DNA of 7,090 bases from Dehalococcoidia bacterium (GTDB taxonomy: Bacteria > Chloroflexota > Dehalococcoidia > GIF9 > UBA5629), in contig JACNFS010000109.1 of the NCBI GenBank assembly GCA_014384515.1, positions 1 to 7,090 of the forward strand, given 5' to 3'. The notes beneath the pieces were generated by a model that saw only the letters and a list, made by a program, of their open reading frames with translations, was not told where the DNA came from and ran no database searches. Made by a program: the position numbers and the translations under genes. Of this stretch, positions 5,148 to 7,090 are shown piece by piece; position 1 is the first letter of the stretch; the number at the start of each line of letters is the position of its first letter.

Positions 5148-5390
5148 ATGGCCAAGAGACAAGTAATGTTCACTTTTCCCGCGGAGCTAATCAAAGAGCC
5201 TATTATCTATAACCTGGGTCACAAGTTTAAGGTGGTGACCAACATTCGCCGGGCCGATGTCACGGAGAATAGAGGCTGGGTAGTGCTGGAGCTTGAGGGA
5301 GAAGAGGCAGATATCGAGCAGGGCATCGCCTGGGTGACGAACAAAGGGGTAAGGGTCGACCCGGTCATCGGCGATATTGTGGAGGGATAA
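5148..5390 (+). CDS. Stand-alone NIL-domain protein
   Basis: 80 residues, no signal peptide, no membrane segment and no cysteine. The whole protein matches the NIL domain pattern (about 75 residues, ferredoxin-like alpha/beta fold): VMFTFPAELIKEPIIYNLGHKF, VVTNIRRADVTENRGWVVLELEG, then EADIEQGIAWVTNKGVRVDPV. NIL domains are known as the C-terminal regulatory domain of the methionine importer ATPase MetN and also occur beside ferredoxin domains in archaeal proteins linked to homocysteine formation. This copy has neither partner fused. GAGGGA (5136-5141) lies 6 nt before the ATG. It sits between thrC and the cysteine desulfurase, only 3 nt from the latter, suggesting co-translation and a sulfur or sulfur amino-acid role. 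Ligand and function are not known from the sequence. Confidence 0.87.
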   Translation: MAKRQVMFTFPAELIKEPIIYNLGHKFKVVTNIRRADVTENRGWVVLELEGEEADIEQGIAWVTNKGVRVDPVIGDIVEG

Positions 5391-5393
5391 GAA

Positions 5394-6560
5394 ATGAAGC
5401 GGATATATCTTGATTATGCAGCTACTACGCCGACCCGCCCCGAGGTAGTGAAGGCGATGCTGCCCTATTTCACTGATGCCTTCGGTAACCCTTCGGCTAT
5501 CCATTCCTACGGGCAGGAGGCAAAAGGGGCTGTTGAGGAGGCAAGGGTTAAGGTTGCTGACCTTATCGGTGCCCGGGATGAGGAAATCGTCTTTACCAGC
5601 GGAGGTACCGAGGCAGATAACTTTGCCATAAAGGGAGTAGCCTACGGCAAAGAGTCCAAAGGGAATCATATAATCACCAGCTCCATTGAGCACCACGCGG
5701 TGATAGAGGCATGCAAGTTCTTAGAAAGGAGGGGCTTCAATATAACCTATCTCCCGGTAGATGCGTATGGCCTCGTTGCCCCTGACGATGTCAGGAAGAC
5801 TATTACCGATAAGACCATTCTCATCTCGGTAATGCATGCCAATAATGAAATGGGCACCATAGAGCCCATAGCTGAAATCGGAAGGATTGCTAAGGAAGCG
5901 GAGATCCATTTCCACACCGACGCCGTGCAGACGGCAGGGCATGTCCCGGTAGATGTAGATGAGCTTGGGGTGGATTTGCTCTCTATGTCAGCTCACAAGT
6001 TATACGGTCCTAAGGGGGTCGGAGCGCTGTATATTCGAAAAGGTACAAAACTGGTTTCCTTTATGCATGGCGGTGGGCAGGAGAGAAGACGCCGAGCCAG
6101 CACAGAGAATGTCCCCGGCATTGTAGGCTTTGGCAAGGCTGTGGAACTTGCCAAGCAGGAAATGAACGAAGAAGCGGAGCGGCTGAGTTATCTTCGTGAC
6201 CAACTCATTAAGAGTCTCCTGGAGCGGATTGACCGCATTTGTTTAAACGGTCACCCTACAAGCAGACTACCAAACAATGTCAATGTGAGTATTGATTTCG
6301 TAGAAGGGGAGTCTATGTGCCTGAATCTTGACTTGGAAGGCATTTGTGCTTCTACCGGCTCTGCCTGCAGCTCAGCAAGCCTTGAACCGTCTCACATTCT
6401 TTTAGCGATGGGACTTTCTCACGAACAGGCGCATGGCTCGTTAAGGTTTACTTTGGGCAGATGGACCACTGAGGAGGAGCTAGCTCGAGTTCTGGACGTG
6501 TTACCCCAAATTGTGACTAAACTCAGAGCTATGTCGCCGCTTCTGAAGAGCCGCAGATAG
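5394..6560 (+). CDS. Cysteine desulfurase, NifS/IscS type (group I)
   Basis: 388 residues, normal family length. It removes sulfur from L-cysteine to give alanine and an enzyme persulfide for Fe-S clusters and other sulfur acceptors. Visible landmarks are the N-terminal [30 protein letters not shown], His100 in SIEHHAV (stacks on PLP), Asp176 and Gln179 in HTDAVQTAG, the PLP lysine Lys202 in [27 protein letters not shown], and the catalytic Cys325 in [17 protein letters not shown], whose loop has the long group I form. ATG 5394 is 3 nt after the stop of the NIL gene. The scaffold gene follows 11 nt downstream, giving the usual sulfur-donor/scaffold pair. The name nifS or iscS cannot be decided here; no nitrogenase gene is in view. 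Confidence 0.97.
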   Translation: MKRIYLDYAATTPTRPEVVKAMLPYFTDAFGNPSAIHSYGQEAKGAVEEARVKVADLIGARDEEIVFTSGGTEADNFAIKGVAYGKESKGNHIITSSIEHHAVIEACKFLERRGFNITYLPVDAYGLVAPDDVRKTITDKTILISVMHANNEMGTIEPIAEIGRIAKEAEIHFHTDAVQTAGHVPVDVDELGVDLLSMSAHKLYGPKGVGALYIRKGTKLVSFMHGGGQERRRRASTENVPGIVGFGKAVELAKQEMNEEAERLSYLRDQLIKSLLERIDRICLNGHPTSRLPNNVNVSIDFVEGESMCLNLDLEGICASTGSACSSASLEPSHILLAMGLSHEQAHGSLRFTLGRWTTEEELARVLDVLPQIVTKLRAMSPLLKSRR

Positions 6561-6571
6561 GAGATGAAAAG

Positions 6572-6994
6572 ATGCCTGACGTCCGGTCGTTATATAGTGA
6601 GAAGGTTATGGAACATTTCAGGAATCCCCGGAATGTGGGGGAGATAGAAAATCCCGATGGCATCGGACATGTGGGGAACCCGGTGTGCGGTGATATCATG
6701 GAGCTTTACATCAAGGTAAACAATGGTACTATTATTGATGCTAAATTCAAGACCTTCGGCTGCGGAGCTGCCATCGCCACCAGCTCTATGGTCACCGAGA
6801 TGGTGAAAGGCAAGAGTATAGAAGAGGCATTGGGCATCTCTAATCGGGCAGTAGCTCAAGCTCTGGACGGACTGCCGCCGATTAAGATGCACTGCTCGGT
6901 CCTGGCTGAGGAAGCGCTTAAATCAGCCATCGAGGACTATCTAGACAAGTCCGAAAAAAGGAGTGCTGATGGCGAAGGTGAACGAACTCCCTGA
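6572..6994 (+). CDS. iscU: Fe-S cluster assembly scaffold, IscU/NifU N-terminal domain type
   Basis: 140 residues; receives sulfur from the upstream desulfurase and iron, builds a transient 2Fe-2S cluster and passes it on. All three ligand cysteines are present: Cys39 in PVCGD with the conserved Asp41, Cys64 in FGCGAAIA, and Cys108 in MHCSVLAEEAL, with His107 beside it. LPPIK (101-105) corresponds to the LPPVK motif recognised by the HscA-type chaperone in IscU proteins, which argues for an IscU-like rather than SufU-like protein, since SufU lacks it. It is a single-domain form without the ferredoxin-like and C-terminal parts of full NifU. The tail (126-140) is charged and probably disordered. 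AGGAGA (6559-6564) lies 7 nt before ATG. The 3' end overlaps the next gene by 26 nt, so translational coupling is likely. No hscA/hscB is visible in the window. Confidence 0.94.
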   Translation: MPDVRSLYSEKVMEHFRNPRNVGEIENPDGIGHVGNPVCGDIMELYIKVNNGTIIDAKFKTFGCGAAIATSSMVTEMVKGKSIEEALGISNRAVAQALDGLPPIKMHCSVLAEEALKSAIEDYLDKSEKRSADGEGERTP

Positions 6995-7090
6995 AATTGG
7001 CAAAATCTCCCCTGAAATCTTTAACGAGTTGATATTTCCCCGCCTGGGGGCTAAGAGTGATAAGGTATTGGTCGGGCCTCAGCATGGGGT
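6969..7090 (+). CDS. AIR synthase-like / HypE-like protein (N-terminal part only)
   Basis: Cut by the right edge; 40 complete codons are open. The start reads MAKVNELPEIGKISPEIFNE, followed by LIFPRLGAKSDKVLVGPQHG. The pattern GKISPE-F-E-I-PRLGA...VLVGP-HG is what I recall from AIR synthase-related proteins annotated near the hydrogenase maturation protein HypE, an ATP-binding PurM-type fold. AAGGAG (6958-6963) lies 5 nt before ATG 6969, inside the scaffold gene, with a 26-nt overlap in another frame. Its place after the desulfurase/scaffold pair hints at a role in sulfur or metallocofactor chemistry rather than purine synthesis, but this cannot be tested on the visible part. Family call moderate; function open. 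Confidence 0.7.
   Translation, partial: MAKVNELPEIGKISPEIFNELIFPRLGAKSDKVLVGPQHG

Overview
The window looks like bacterial chromosome from an uncultured Chloroflexota, most likely Dehalococcoidia-like. That is an inference: the GC content is moderate, genes are tightly packed on one strand, and five lipoproteins share a leader of the type LFSLVLAVVAC-AGPTSTPAP followed by a Pro/Thr-rich linker, a style I associate with that phylum. No rRNA, tRNA, CRISPR array or insertion sequence was seen. Every credible gene is on the + strand.

Left half (1-3730): the end of a LolD/MacB-type ABC ATPase is followed by five predicted lipoproteins. In order they are a CARDB-like lipoprotein (A, 262-786), a thioredoxin-fold lipoprotein (B, 889-1419), a second CARDB-like lipoprotein with a cysteine-rich tail (C, 1499-2056), a CARDB-thioredoxin fusion (D, 2135-3061) and a DUF2318-type double-CxxC lipoprotein (E, 3152-3730). 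The parts list (LolD-like ATPase, thioredoxin-like proteins, DUF2318) recalls the FTR1/P19-associated iron-uptake locus known from Campylobacter (Cj1658-Cj1665). The permeases, FTR1 and P19 are not visible and would have to lie to the left. Most of the array seems to have arisen by tandem duplication. All four intergenic spacers resemble each other, and the spacer, ribosome site and signal-peptide coding region stand in front of unrelated mature domains. The thioredoxin-like domains lack CxxC and carry one Cys plus a conserved FCxCCP motif.

Right half (about 3731-7090): a housekeeping block for threonine synthesis and Fe-S cluster assembly. It holds thrC, a stand-alone NIL-domain protein, a group I cysteine desulfurase (NifS/IscS type), an IscU-type scaffold with the three cluster cysteines and an LPPIK motif, and the first 40 codons of an AIR synthase-like/HypE-like protein overlapping the scaffold gene. 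The desulfurase would supply persulfide sulfur and the scaffold would build clusters. The role of the NIL protein is unknown but suggests a sulfur or sulfur amino-acid link. The 3731-3869 stretch separates the two halves and contains a small perfect hairpin but no convincing terminator.
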